A DNA stretch of 43,266 nucleotides from Bradyrhizobium sp. Lineage in GTDB: Bacteria > Pseudomonadota > Alphaproteobacteria > Rhizobiales > Xanthobacteraceae. Both the position numbers and the translations under genes were made by a program. The stretch's first letter is position 1, and each line of letters begins with the position of its first letter. The notes beneath the pieces were generated by a model. That model was not told where the DNA came from, ran no database searches, and was given only the letters and a program-made list of their open reading frames with translations. The stretch is taken from NCBI RefSeq assembly GCF_004799405.1, contig NZ_SSMW01000117.1:1-43266 (forward strand), written 5' to 3'. Shown piece after piece: positions 34,973 to 42,997 of this stretch.

Positions 34973-35119
34973 CTCCCTCCCTTCACGCGCCCTTGCGCGT
35001 GGTGGGGAGGAGTTGGGGGTGGGGGGTGGGGGTGGCGCGGCATTCATCGAAGGCGTGGGTCCTTGCCGATAGACCCCCCGCCCCCAACCCCTCCCCGCCG
35101 CTGCGCGGAGGGAGGGGAG
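34973..35119. repeat. dispersed-type palindromic intergenic repeat
   Basis: The segment between valS and the popZ-like gene has a G-run arm (ggggaggagttgggggtggg, about 35003-35030) matched by an inverse C-run arm (about 35073-35096, with cccccaacccctcccc). Outer ends are ctccctccc and gggagggg. Smaller GC hairpins (gcgcccttgcgcg, gctgcgc) lie inside the ends. This is the look of a rhizobial mosaic/palindromic repeat. It would form a strong hairpin in RNA and might act as terminator between the two minus-strand genes. Confidence 0.75.
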
Positions 35120-35128
35120 AAGAGTGGC

Positions 35129-35905
35129 CTAGCGTCCGCGCGAAACCCGCTCGATTTCGGCCTTGACGATGCGTTCCACCAGACCGGGCAGATTATCGTC
35201 GAGCCAGGATTTGAGCATCGGCCGCAGCATTTCCTTGACCAGGTCTTCCAGCGTCCGCGCGTTGTTGCTGAGCACGGTATTGGCCAGCGTATTGAACGCC
35301 GATTCGACCGCCGACACGGTCGAGCGCGACAGGATCTGCTGCGGCGGGGGCGGCGCGCTTTCAAAGAACGGCGGCGGTTCGGGCTGGCGATGAGGCGGCT
35401 TGGTGGCGGCCGTTTCGGTGAATTCGAGATCGTCCTCGGGCTCGATCCGGTGGAACGCAGGCTGCTCCCGCTGCGGTGGCAGCGGATCCGGCAACGCCAT
35501 CTCGTCGGTGAGTTCGAACACCTCGCCGTCCGGAAGCGGCGGCCGTATCTCGGCTCCGGAAGTTGCTTCATCGAGCCCGGCCAGCATCGCGTCGATGTCG
35601 TCCTGGCTGTTGGCCGCGGCCGGCGCAGCGGGGGTCGGCGCGAGTTCGACAGGCGGCGGCGCCGCTTTGGCCGCAGCCGCTTTCGCCGCGGGAATGGCCG
35701 ACGGCGGAATGTCTTTCATCACGGGCGCCCTGGCGGGCGGCGCGGCTTCGGATTTCTCAGGCCTTGCCTGAGCGGCCAGGCTCGCGGGCTTGGTTTCCGA
35801 AGGCGTGGCTTCTGAAGGCTTGGCCTCATCGTCAGCGATGATGCGCCGGATCGACGCCAGAATCTCCTCCATCGAGGGTTCCTGGACCTTTGCGGGCTGC
35901 GTCAT
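35129..35905 (-). CDS. PopZ-like polar organising protein (DUF2497)
   Basis: The product of about 258 residues starts at ATG 35905 (TQPAKVQEP) and has the conserved N-terminal helix SMEEILASIRRIIADDE. A long Pro/Ala/acidic disordered middle (about 35-190) follows. The C-terminal helical part reads ARTLEDLVKEMLRPMLKSWLDDNLPGLVERIV. This layout is that of PopZ, which assembles at cell poles and anchors ParB and regulators in alphaproteobacteria. The N-terminal helix binds clients and the C-terminal helices oligomerise (family knowledge). A longer start at 35917 adds four residues. A valS neighbour is usual in related genomes as I recall. Confidence 0.9.
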   Translation of the reverse strand: MTQPAKVQEPSMEEILASIRRIIADDEAKPSEATPSETKPASLAAQARPEKSEAAPPARAPVMKDIPPSAIPAAKAAAAKAAPPPVELAPTPAAPAAANSQDDIDAMLAGLDEATSGAEIRPPLPDGEVFELTDEMALPDPLPPQREQPAFHRIEPEDDLEFTETAATKPPHRQPEPPPFFESAPPPPQQILSRSTVSAVESAFNTLANTVLSNNARTLEDLVKEMLRPMLKSWLDDNLPGLVERIVKAEIERVSRGR

Positions 35906-35942
35906 CTCCGACTCCACATCATCAACGCCCTCGCATGCGTTT

Positions 35943-36002
35943 TACACCAGCCAAGGCTATACCGGCGAAGGCTACACCCGCCAAGATTACACCAGCCAAG
36001 GC
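35943..36002. repeat. four tandem 15-base imperfect repeats upstream of the popZ-like gene
   Basis: The units tacaccagccaaggc, tataccggcgaaggc, tacacccgccaagat and tacaccagccaaggc run head to tail; the first and last are identical. They lie 38-97 bases upstream of the popZ-like start, in its probable promoter region. On the plus strand they could encode a five-residue period (YTSQG-like), but no gene context supports translation. They may be regulatory or a replication-slippage tract. Confidence 0.75.
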
Positions 36003-36248
36003 GGGATGTGCCGGTTCCGGATATTCGGGCCGGGATTTTCATCGCACAAGCCTGACTTGTCCCCAGATCACGCGCCGCCGGACGCATCGCACAAGACGCT
36101 GCCCCTGCTCGGGCACCGAAGCGTTGCGGTCCAAAGATGGGTGCAACAATGCCAGACACGGCGCGAATCGCTCTGCTGCCTCCGGCAAAGGTACGTCATG
36201 GCAATAATTGATTGCAAGCAACGCGGAAGCAAACGGCGACGGCCGATA
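36003..36248. other. intergenic remainder between popZ-like and tolC-like genes
   Basis: Together with the repeat at 35943-36002 and the 37 bases before it, this forms a 343-base gap. I see no supportable gene on either strand; the frames crossing it lack ribosome sites and family sequence. It presumably holds the popZ-like promoter (minus strand) and the end of the tolC-like transcript. Confidence 0.5.
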
Positions 36249-37673
36249 TCAGCGGCCGTCGGGCGTGCGAATGCCGAACCAGCTATCGCGCACCTGCTGA
36301 TAGTGCACGCTCGGGTCGTAGAGGGTGGTCGGGAGATTGAGCACTTGCGGCGACAACCGTCCGATCGCGTTCAGCACCGCATACGACGCGACCACGCGAT
36401 CGTGCTGCGCGGTGACCAGCGCGACCCGGGCGTTGACCAGCGCCTGCTGGGCATTGAGCACGTCGAGCGTGGTGCGCTGTCCGGCCTTGGCCTCTTCGCG
36501 CACGCCGTTGAGCGCGATCTCGGATGCCGTCACCTGCGATTGCGCCGATGCCACCTGGGCCCTGCCCGCCACCAGCTGGCCCCATGCGGTCACGGTGTTG
36601 GCGCGGGTCTGGTCGCGGGTCGTTTCGAGATTGAGGCGCTGCTGCGCCAGCGTTTCCTTCGATTGGCGGATCAGCGAGTATTCGGCGCCGCCCTGATACA
36701 CCGGAACCGAGAGCTGCGCGACCGCCGAGGCGCCGAACGACCGGTAGATCGTCATCGCGGTTTCATAGGACTGCGCCACCGAGGCCTGGAACGTCACCGT
36801 CGGCAACAGCGCGCCCTCGTTGACCTTGACCTGGAGATAGTTGACGTCGATGCCGAACATCGCCGCCGTCACGTTCGGATTTTCCAGCAGGCTGAGATCG
36901 ACCGCGGACGGCAGGGTTGGCGGCAGAAAGCGGTCCACCGGCGAGCCCGGGGCCAATTGTTCCGGTTCGTTGCCGATGATGCGGCGGAAATTCGATCGCG
37001 TCGTGTTCAGGTTGGATTCGGCGGTCAATTGCTGGGTCTTGCCGGCGGCCAGTTGCGCTTCGGACTGCGCCACGTCGGTGCGCGTCACCTCGCCGACATT
37101 GAAGCGATCCTTGGTCTGTTTCAGCGTCTGCTCGAGAACGCGGGTGTTGCTGCGCTGGACCTCGACGATCGCGGAGTCGCGCAGATAGTCCATATAGATG
37201 GTGGCAGCCGACAGCAGAACCGTCTGTTCAAGCACGCGCAACGCTTCGCGCGCGCCGGAAACCTGGCTCTCCGCGGCGCGGGTTCTGTTGGCGGTCTGCT
37301 GGCCGTTGAACAGCGTCTGGGTGACGGTGGCGCCGACGGTGCGCGGCGGATCGAAGCCGTGCACGATGGTTCGCACGATGGTGGTGGGACTGCCGCCCGC
37401 CGTGGTCAAGGTGTCGGTATATTGCTCGCCGGCGGTGCCGGTGACGGTGACGCGCGGCCGATAGCCCGACAGCGCCTGCGGCACGTTTTCGTCGGTGACG
37501 CGCACCGAGGCGCGCTGGGCGTTGAGCTGAGGGTTGTTCTGATAGGCGCGCACCAGCGCAGCCTCAATCGTATCGGCGAGCGCCGGAATCGAGCCCGCAC
37601 AGGCCATCAGAAGGACCACAGCAGCTGCCCCGGTAACCGCCCTCACCCCACGCATACTTGGAATTCCATCCAT
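36249..37673 (-). CDS. TolC-family outer-membrane efflux/secretion channel
   Basis: The 474-residue protein has an N-terminal signal (AVTGAAAVVLLMACAGSIPALA). Two homologous halves of long helices and beta hairpins follow, as in TolC: EAALVRAYQNNPQLNAQRASVR opens the first. KDRFNVGEVTRTDVAQSEAQLAAGK and its counterpart REEAKAGQRTTLDVLNAQQALVNARVAL are the typical coiled-coil segments. It should form the outer-membrane trimer for type I secretion or drug efflux. No inner-membrane pump is adjacent. The methyltransferase gene at 37858-38523 lies upstream on the same strand, after a 184-base gap. Confidence 0.95.
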   Translation of the reverse strand: MDGIPSMRGVRAVTGAAAVVLLMACAGSIPALADTIEAALVRAYQNNPQLNAQRASVRVTDENVPQALSGYRPRVTVTGTAGEQYTDTLTTAGGSPTTIVRTIVHGFDPPRTVGATVTQTLFNGQQTANRTRAAESQVSGAREALRVLEQTVLLSAATIYMDYLRDSAIVEVQRSNTRVLEQTLKQTKDRFNVGEVTRTDVAQSEAQLAAGKTQQLTAESNLNTTRSNFRRIIGNEPEQLAPGSPVDRFLPPTLPSAVDLSLLENPNVTAAMFGIDVNYLQVKVNEGALLPTVTFQASVAQSYETAMTIYRSFGASAVAQLSVPVYQGGAEYSLIRQSKETLAQQRLNLETTRDQTRANTVTAWGQLVAGRAQVASAQSQVTASEIALNGVREEAKAGQRTTLDVLNAQQALVNARVALVTAQHDRVVASYAVLNAIGRLSPQVLNLPTTLYDPSVHYQQVRDSWFGIRTPDGR

Positions 37674-37857
37674 GTTATCAACCGGTTCGCGCGCCTTTGC
37701 ACCGGCTTATCGTCTTGTTCCGAGTCATGTGCCCGTCACAGCATATTCTCCGCGGCAGCACGACGGAACCCCTGCAGCCCGATCTCTGTGGAAACTCTTG
37801 ACGTGAAGCGTCCGGGCCACACTTTTGATTTTCAAGCGAATTATGGAGCCGTTTGCG

Positions 37858-38523
37858 CTAGAAAACGAACGCGGGGAGGCGCTCAAGTCCGGGCAAAACC
37901 GGCGCGGTGGCGTCAAAAAGCGCCCGATACCCGAAATCGTCGTGCGAGTGCGTCACCACCGTCGCCCGCTGCGGCTGGGTCGTGGCGTAAACACCGACCA
38001 GCCGGCCGCCGTCCCTAAGCTGCTGGTAGAGCCGGTCCGGGGTGACCTCGGTCGCGCCGTTGAGGACGATCACGTCGTAGGGGGCGTTGGCTGGATCCCC
38101 GTCGGCTGCCGCCGCAGCCTTGACGGTCACGTTGCCAAGCCCAAGCCGGCCGAGAACATCCGTTGCCTTGGCCGCCAGCGACGGCTCGCTTTCCGTCGCC
38201 GTCACCTGCCCGGCCAGCCTGGCAACCACGGCCGCCAGATAGCCGGTGGCGCAACCCACCACCAGAACATGGTCGGTGCTGTTGATTTCGGCCGCCTGCA
38301 GCAGCTTTGCCGACACCGCGGGCTTGATCAGAAAGCGTTTGGCGCCGGCCCCTTCGCTGACGTCGAGGTCGAGGTCCAGATAGGCCAAAGCGCGCTGAGC
38401 TTGCGGCACGAATGCCTCGCGCGGCACCTCGAGCATGGCATTGATGATGTTGATATCGGTGACGTCGCTGGGGCGCACCTGACCATCCACCATTTTCCGG
38501 CGCGCGGTCGAGAAACCGGACAT
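37858..38523 (-). CDS. protein-L-isoaspartate O-methyltransferase-like protein
   Basis: Starting at ATG 38523 (SGFSTARRKMVDGQVRPSDV), the product of 221 residues has the PCMT N-terminal pattern (INAMLEVPREAFVP). The SAM motif is VLVVGCATGYLAAVVARLAGQVTATE (about 80-105). PYDVIVLNGATEVTPDRLYQQLRDGGRLVGV is the family's post-motif region. True PCMT repairs isoaspartyl sites; the alphaproteobacterial branch next to tolC may have another substrate. A longer reading to 38667 lacks family sequence. Confidence 0.92.
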   Translation of the reverse strand: MSGFSTARRKMVDGQVRPSDVTDINIINAMLEVPREAFVPQAQRALAYLDLDLDVSEGAGAKRFLIKPAVSAKLLQAAEINSTDHVLVVGCATGYLAAVVARLAGQVTATESEPSLAAKATDVLGRLGLGNVTVKAAAAADGDPANAPYDVIVLNGATEVTPDRLYQQLRDGGRLVGVYATTQPQRATVVTHSHDDFGYRALFDATAPVLPGLERLPAFVF

Positions 38524-38690
38524 TGACGAACCCCGGAATGGAGCGGCGTTGCCGCGTGTGGAAGCCAAGACGGGGTCATCTTTGGTACAAGGTTCGCCAA
38601 AACGCAACATGGCGCGCGCTACGGTGATGGGTTGGCCGAAACCGCCCCGCCGCCAGCCCCGCGACACTGCCAGTGGTTGCGGAGCGCGAT

Positions 38691-38870
38691 CTATTCGATG
38701 GTGACGGCGAGGCGTCCAATCAGCCGCGCAACCTCGTCCAACTGGCCGGAATCATGTTGCGCGACGGCTTGCGCCAGCCGGACGAGGCATTCGTCGTCAC
38801 TCATGGTCGGGATATGGCAGGGAACGATCGACGGGGTCTGCCTGACGAGATCGGTCTCGATATCTTGCAT
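38691..38870 (-). CDS. small hypothetical protein, 59 residues
   Basis: The minus-strand ATG at 38868-38870 opens a 59-residue frame beginning QDIETDLVRQTPSIVPCHIP and ending LIGRLAVTIE. Its helical, well-formed second half (DDECLVRLAQAVAQHDSGQLDEV) and high-GC third positions look protein-like. It lies upstream of the PCMT-like gene in the same direction, separated by 167 bases. Plus-strand frames at 38632 and 38673 cover the same bases but have worse residue composition. No function can be given. Confidence 0.5.
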   Translation of the reverse strand: MQDIETDLVRQTPSIVPCHIPTMSDDECLVRLAQAVAQHDSGQLDEVARLIGRLAVTIE

Positions 38871-39169
38871 CGAATCACCCTCAGCGGAATCCCGGCAGAA
38901 CCGAAGATCATGGGGGAATAAGTCATTTTAGCGATTGGTGCCGGGCACGGTTCCGTGAACCCGATCAGCCGGCGAGCCGCCTGCCCCGCCATTTCGGCGC
39001 GCTAACAAAGGCCGACAAGCCATTGCCATCCGCAGAGTTTTCGATCGAGGCCGGCGGCACGCCTGAGCGGCCATTTCCCGCTTTGCAAGCCTGGGAGGCT
39101 TTGTTATACGCTGCCCATTCGGCGAACCTCGTTCATACCCTTGTTCAAAACCCTTGGGTTTCGCCCTAT

Positions 39170-39244
39170 TCCTCGGTAGCTCAGCGGTAGAGCATTCGAC
39201 TGTTAATCGAATGGTCGCTGGTTCGAATCCAGCCCGGGGAGCCA
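39170..39244 (+). tRNA. tRNA-Asn (anticodon GUU)
   Basis: A full cloverleaf can be drawn. The acceptor TCCTCGG pairs with CCGGGGA, with one T-G pair and G as discriminator. The D arm is GCTC...GAGC. The anticodon arm TTCGA-CTGTTAA-TCGAA has GTT at 39202-39204. The T arm GCTGG-TTCGAAT-CCAGC is followed by an encoded CCA end. The GUU anticodon reads AAC/AAU. The DNA after it is accessory in character, so the 3' end is a likely integration site for a mobile element, although no integrase is seen in the window. Confidence 0.97.
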
Positions 39245-39446
39245 ATTAAATCAATGACTTAAGTCGATAATCACGTAACTTTTTTGCTTGGAAACCGGGC
39301 CCAGGGCTACAGTCAGGGCTACAACGTGCAAGAGAGGGCCATCCGGCGCGTTTTGAGAGCGGCGGGCGGACCCTAGCGGCCGGCGATATTGCTACAACCT
39401 AAAGATTGCTTGGCGCTAAGCATCGCCAGACCGAAAGGATTTCGCA
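39245..39446. other. tRNA-proximal junction, possible attachment-site region
   Basis: Directly after the tRNA CCA the sequence becomes AT-rich (aattaaatcaatgactt) and then has a short direct repeat, cagggctaca, twice within 39302-39324. No integrase and no second copy of the tRNA 3' end is visible in the window. It may be the tRNA-side boundary of a genomic island or its remnant. Confidence 0.4.
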
Positions 39447-39470
39447 ATGCCGATCACCGTCTCTTAAGAT

Positions 39471-39866
39471 TTGGCTCAGGCGGATACCAATGAGCGAAAC
39501 TATATCCGAAGTATGTTTGAACGGTTTTGCTGGACCCGCCTCGGTGGGAGCGTTTTTCGGTACGATCTCAAAGACGATAGCGGGCAGGAGGATTGGCTAA
39601 ACGATGTCGTGCCAGCCTTGATGATATTTAGGTCCTATTGTTTGGCCAGAAATATCAAAGTGACATTCTTTACGCTGGACACTAACAGCGTCACCCGGCT
39701 CGACACGAGTGATCCCGGCGCCATAGTCGGCACAGAAATAGAAACCGGGGCAAAGAAGCGATTTTGCCCTCCCACAAACAATCAATCCTCAGAATCGAGA
39801 ATACGGCGGGCAATTACTGGGGCTGTCGATATTTTCGTTACGAAAGATGACTCTGACGAAACGTAA
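39471..39866 (+). CDS. hypothetical island protein, N-terminus interrupted by an early stop
   Basis: The open frame from TTG 39471 gives 131 residues with no family that I recognise. A better start lies upstream: ATG 39447 behind a strong ribosome site (GAAAGGA, 39433-39439). It is in the same frame and reads MPITVS, then TAA (39465-39467), then DLAQADTNERNYIRSMFERF. The native protein was therefore probably about 139 residues and now ends at codon 7, unless the TTG at 39471, which lacks a good ribosome site, is used. Base composition is lower in GC than the core genes. Confidence 0.5.
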   Translation: MAQADTNERNYIRSMFERFCWTRLGGSVFRYDLKDDSGQEDWLNDVVPALMIFRSYCLARNIKVTFFTLDTNSVTRLDTSDPGAIVGTEIETGAKKRFCPPTNNQSSESRIRRAITGAVDIFVTKDDSDET

Positions 39867-39920
39867 ATTTCAAACTGAGACACTACCCGGTCGTCGCTTG
39901 CAGGACGATAGGAGCTTTCC

Positions 39921-40598
39921 GTGAGCGGGACGGAGAAAGATGACGATGAGGACGTCGAGTACGGCAAGGAATACGTCCAAACTGCCGACGCCGCCCTCGA
40001 AGAAGCCCGCAAGTTGCTCGCCCCCTTGGGCGATAGCGATATCTGGCCGGGTTGGGAGGACTGCGTTCCGACTGTGCTTCGGAGAACGGTTTGGACTCCG
40101 CAGTTTCAACTAGGGAAGGTCCTACATCAACACAGGCAAGTTCAGGCCACCGTCGAGTTTACGTGGGGGAAGGCACGCCTGCTATCCGAGCTGAGAGACA
40201 ACTATGGCCTGTTGCCGTCATCTAAATACTCAAGCCAGTGGTACGGTGTCTATCGGGTGTTCGTTCCGGGCACCGCTATCGGCCGGTTTTGCGGAACAGA
40301 TCCAACCGGCACGGTCTATATCGGGCGGGCGGGTAGTCAACGAGGCTGGTCAATTCTTCGGACCCGGCTAATGCAGCTTTCAAAGCGGGAGCATCACGCC
40401 ACGCAAGGTTGGGACCATCACAGCGCGCGGCCGCAAAAATATCCATGGTCTTCCCTCGCAGTGGATTGGGCCTTCATCGAGCACTGGCAAGATCACAAGG
40501 GAGAAAAGGTTATAGGCGCGAAGCGTGCCGAGAGCTTCTTGTTAGAATCCTACCATGACAGGTTCGGCGAATATCCGCCATTAAATGAGGAGGGGTGA
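39921..40598 (+). CDS. GIY-YIG-like nuclease-domain protein
   Basis: The 225-residue product starts at GTG 39921. The N-terminal about 100 residues are not recognised. From residue 108 the order of motifs fits the GIY-YIG fold: YGVYRV (108-113), then TVYIGRAG (131-138), an Arg-rich helix LRTRLMQL (146-153), a Glu in AESFLLESYHDRFGEYPPLN (203-222) and the final Asn. These match the Gly-x-Tyr, Tyr-x-Gly, Arg, Glu and Asn positions of such nucleases. It lies in the AT-richer tRNA-linked segment, facing the three-gene operon. Role (mobile element, defence or repair) is unknown. Confidence 0.65.
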   Translation: MSGTEKDDDEDVEYGKEYVQTADAALEEARKLLAPLGDSDIWPGWEDCVPTVLRRTVWTPQFQLGKVLHQHRQVQATVEFTWGKARLLSELRDNYGLLPSSKYSSQWYGVYRVFVPGTAIGRFCGTDPTGTVYIGRAGSQRGWSILRTRLMQLSKREHHATQGWDHHSARPQKYPWSSLAVDWAFIEHWQDHKGEKVIGAKRAESFLLESYHDRFGEYPPLNEEG

Positions 40599-40711
40599 GA
40601 GCGTCGTCTTGCCTCTGTCAGCTGCCAGTCAAGTGGGCCTGCGTCTGCGGCATGCCATTCCGCAAGCGGGCCGCGCAAGACGTCACAGCTAACGCTGTGA
40701 AAAGCAGTGCA

Positions 40712-41581
40712 TCACTTGAGGAGCGCAGTAAGTGCAGAGTCGCTCTCCAGACGCCGAATAAGCTTTTGCGCCTGCGCATCATTTCCCCTTAGAACTTCCG
40801 CTATTACGACATTAGCTTGATTTATTACTAACTGCTTCCGGGTTGGCACTCTGGAGACGACGGACGTTATTTCCGCTGCTGACATTTTCCTGTTGACGTC
40901 TCCGTCGGCGATATCGCGATAAGCAGCCTCCACAGCATTGATTTTAGAATCGTCTACCCAGATCGCAGCATCCCTCACAGCGGCGGTGACCTTTTTGTTT
41001 ATTTCCGAAGGTTCCCAATCGGGCGTTCCCACGCGCGAAAACATATCTCCGACGAGCCACCCCAGTTTGGCTTGGAACGTATCGGTTAATTGAAGAACCT
41101 TGGATTCTATGCACTTTGTGAAATGGAATTCGGATTTGATCGAAATCGAGAGATTCAAAAAAGCGGCGCAGTCAGCAGGCAAGGCGGTGCCGACGGAGTC
41201 CAAGTAGAAGTATCCGGGTTCGTTGTTATTGAATAGCCGGTGAAGAAATTCCGAAACCTTGTTACGCGCTTTGGCGCTCAACACCGGAAGCTCAGCTTTG
41301 ACTTCCGCCACATTCTGCTGCGCTATATATCTTTCGATTACCAGATCGAGGGTGCGCACTGGCGCGATTGCGATATAGGGAGCCTTGCAAGACTTAGACG
41401 GGCCCCGTGGCACCAAGTCGCAACTTTGCGTCAGGACCATGAAGAAAAGATTTTTCGGATGTTGATAGAAATGCGGATGAACTTCCTTCAATACATCGTC
41501 TAGCGCAGCCGTCCTTCTAAGAACGTCTCCCTGCATCAGTTCACTTACAGAGTATTTTTCGCGCTCGTACGTGAAATGCAT
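40712..41581 (-). CDS. hypothetical protein with VLTQSCDLV motif, last gene of an island operon
   Basis: This is a 289-residue soluble protein that I cannot assign. The N-terminal part has SVSELMQGDVL and then FFMVLTQSCDLVPRG (about residues 47-61), a Gln-Ser-Cys-Asp-Leu motif that I associate with uncharacterised island and defence-linked proteins; the link is not firm. The C-terminal about 90 residues are helical and charged. It begins 21 bases after the stop of the 92-residue gene and is third in a minus-strand trio (42539 to 40712). GC content is clearly below that of the core genes. Convergent with the GIY-YIG-like gene. Confidence 0.7.
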   Translation of the reverse strand: MHFTYEREKYSVSELMQGDVLRRTAALDDVLKEVHPHFYQHPKNLFFMVLTQSCDLVPRGPSKSCKAPYIAIAPVRTLDLVIERYIAQQNVAEVKAELPVLSAKARNKVSEFLHRLFNNNEPGYFYLDSVGTALPADCAAFLNLSISIKSEFHFTKCIESKVLQLTDTFQAKLGWLVGDMFSRVGTPDWEPSEINKKVTAAVRDAAIWVDDSKINAVEAAYRDIADGDVNRKMSAAEITSVVSRVPTRKQLVINQANVVIAEVLRGNDAQAQKLIRRLESDSALTALLK

Positions 41582-41602
41582 GGGCCAATACGGTCGTCGC
41601 CT

Positions 41603-41881
41603 TCAATTTTTCTCTGCGTAAGTATTGCTTCTGATGGTTTTACCCTGAAGGCGTCCGTTCAAGTCGCGTATCGCCAGCTTGCGATTAACTGCGCCCGGCT
41701 CAACGGAAATTTCAACCTCCTTGACGCCGTGGTTCATTGTCAGACGGCCGGATATGAGAACGACGTCCTGACTCAGTTTTCCAATCGTGTCCGAACTCTT
41801 GATCACGCGCGGTGCATCATGTTGCGTTGTCCAATTGCTGATTGAACCGGACGTCGAAGAACGACGGTTTCCTCTCGTCAT
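41603..41881 (-). CDS. hypothetical 92-residue protein, middle gene of island operon
   Basis: I chose ATG 41881 because it follows the poly-G ribosome site GGGGGGG at a good distance; that G run lies in the last codons of the upstream gene. An in-frame ATG at 41896 would add five residues. The first about 25 residues are Arg/Ser/Thr-rich and probably disordered. A small beta-rich domain then follows (DVVLISGRLTMNHGVKEVEI). No family is recognised. It ends 21 bases before the VLTQSCDLV gene. Confidence 0.6.
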   Translation of the reverse strand: MTRGNRRSSTSGSISNWTTQHDAPRVIKSSDTIGKLSQDVVLISGRLTMNHGVKEVEISVEPGAVNRKLAIRDLNGRLQGKTIRSNTYAEKN

Positions 41882-41882
41882 T

Positions 41883-42539
41883 TTATTCCCCCCCATAAAG
41901 ATTAGTTACTAAGCGCCTTGCTAATTCGAAATTCGCGGCCATCCGCGCAAAATTATTTTGCCCACGCAAAATCTGGACTGCCTGCTCGACGTTGGGAATC
42001 GGATGGTGGAAATTGAATTTAATCGAAACGGTACCCGCATCGAACTGGCGCGTGATGGTGGTTATCACCGACTCATCTGCTTTCTTGAAAGCGGAAGCTA
42101 CCACAGTCGAAGCGGCGTTCCAACCCTCAGGCATGATATCCGAAACATCTTGTCGAGAACGCGTGAAATTTTCGAGCTGGTCCGGCGACGGATCGGCATC
42201 GCGGTACTCAAAGTTATGTCCTATTCCGCTTATCGGCGTGTGACGCAGATGTTCTAGCATTGCTGCAGCAGCGTCTTCGAGAACATCCAAGCGATCGGCC
42301 GTTTGCTGGCTTGGCGTCATGATCAGCGTGTCAGGGCGCACTACATAGCTAAATTCCGGAAGAACGTATCTCGGGAAATCAAATACCAATCCTGTTCCCG
42401 CCGGAACATAGACCTGTATCGGCTCCGGCTGACCAGCAGGCCGGTTTAGGCCGTGACGTAGGACCCATTCTGGAGTTAGAATCGCGGGATTCCAAGCGCC
42501 GGCAACGACGAGAGAAGTCTCTGCGGGGACAAGCTGCAT
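41883..42539 (-). CDS. hypothetical protein, first gene of island operon
   Basis: The 218-residue product (QLVPAETSLVVAGAWNPAIL at the N-terminus) matches no family I know. The N-terminal half has beta-strand character; the C-terminal half has TITRQFDAGTVSIKFNFHHPIPNVEQAVQIL, followed by an amphipathic helix. It may be a sensor or structural partner. Its stop codon lies one base upstream of the next gene's ATG, so the trio is probably translated in a coupled way. The 200 bases upstream are AT-rich and should contain the promoter. Confidence 0.65.
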   Translation of the reverse strand: MQLVPAETSLVVAGAWNPAILTPEWVLRHGLNRPAGQPEPIQVYVPAGTGLVFDFPRYVLPEFSYVVRPDTLIMTPSQQTADRLDVLEDAAAAMLEHLRHTPISGIGHNFEYRDADPSPDQLENFTRSRQDVSDIMPEGWNAASTVVASAFKKADESVITTITRQFDAGTVSIKFNFHHPIPNVEQAVQILRGQNNFARMAANFELARRLVTNLYGGE

Positions 42540-42877
42540 TTGATCTCGGGCGGTCGATTTATCTGGAACGCCGACTCGGTTTGCTACTCAGCGTAACAAC
42601 CAAAGCATTGGCGTCCTAAGCATTCCTTAACTGGTTGCTACCAGTCTTAATAGGCATTGGATGCTGTGCCACATCAAGCCGGTTATCGCAACATGGTTGA
42701 TACGCATTACCCCCAACCGCGAAGTCGGCTGGTATCGCGGTGACCGCCCCGTCTTCCGGATGTTTTAAGCTGGGCGTAGTCTCGCGCATTTTCAACCCCG
42801 TCGTATTCCCAGGATCGGTTTCGCGCCGTGCAGTGCCAGCTCATGCCGACATGGGCATGCATCAGCGGCCCGCGATC
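42540..42877. other. intergenic region, no gene seen
   Basis: No frame here has a ribosome site plus credible sequence. The first about 100 bases upstream of the island operon are AT-richer and probably hold its promoter. The part near 42740-42870, read on the minus strand, looks like the out-of-frame continuation of the broken small ORF at 42878-42997. Confidence 0.45.
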
Positions 42878-42997
42878 CTACCATTCCAGGGCCTGCTGTT
42901 CTGACTTCGGCTGGTAGGCCGCCGCGTTTTTCAGGGTGACGAGCTTCTTGCCCCTCGGTGGCTGGATCGGATCGTCGAAGAGGCGCGACCAAGGCAT
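42878..42997 (-). pseudogene. truncated rhizobial small hypothetical ORF
   Basis: Minus-strand ATG 42997 reads PWSRLFDDPIQPPRGKKLVT and continues through YQPKSEQQALEW to a TAG at 42878-42880, 39 codons in all. I recall a family of short Bradyrhizobium proteins beginning MPWSRLFDDPI and continuing past ALEWQAA. Here the Gln codon would have become TAG, and the downstream part is also out of frame. It is probably a remnant carried on accessory DNA. Confidence 0.5.

Noticed and set aside
38632..38931. Plus-strand frames at 38632 and 38673
   Set aside because: Ser/Arg/Cys-rich composition typical of shadow frames; the minus-strand 59-codon frame is more protein-like.
38928..39245. Minus-strand frame with sequence APRAGFEPATIRLTVECSTAELPRN
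   Set aside because: This is the well-known antisense translation of a tRNA gene (here tRNA-Asn), not a protein.
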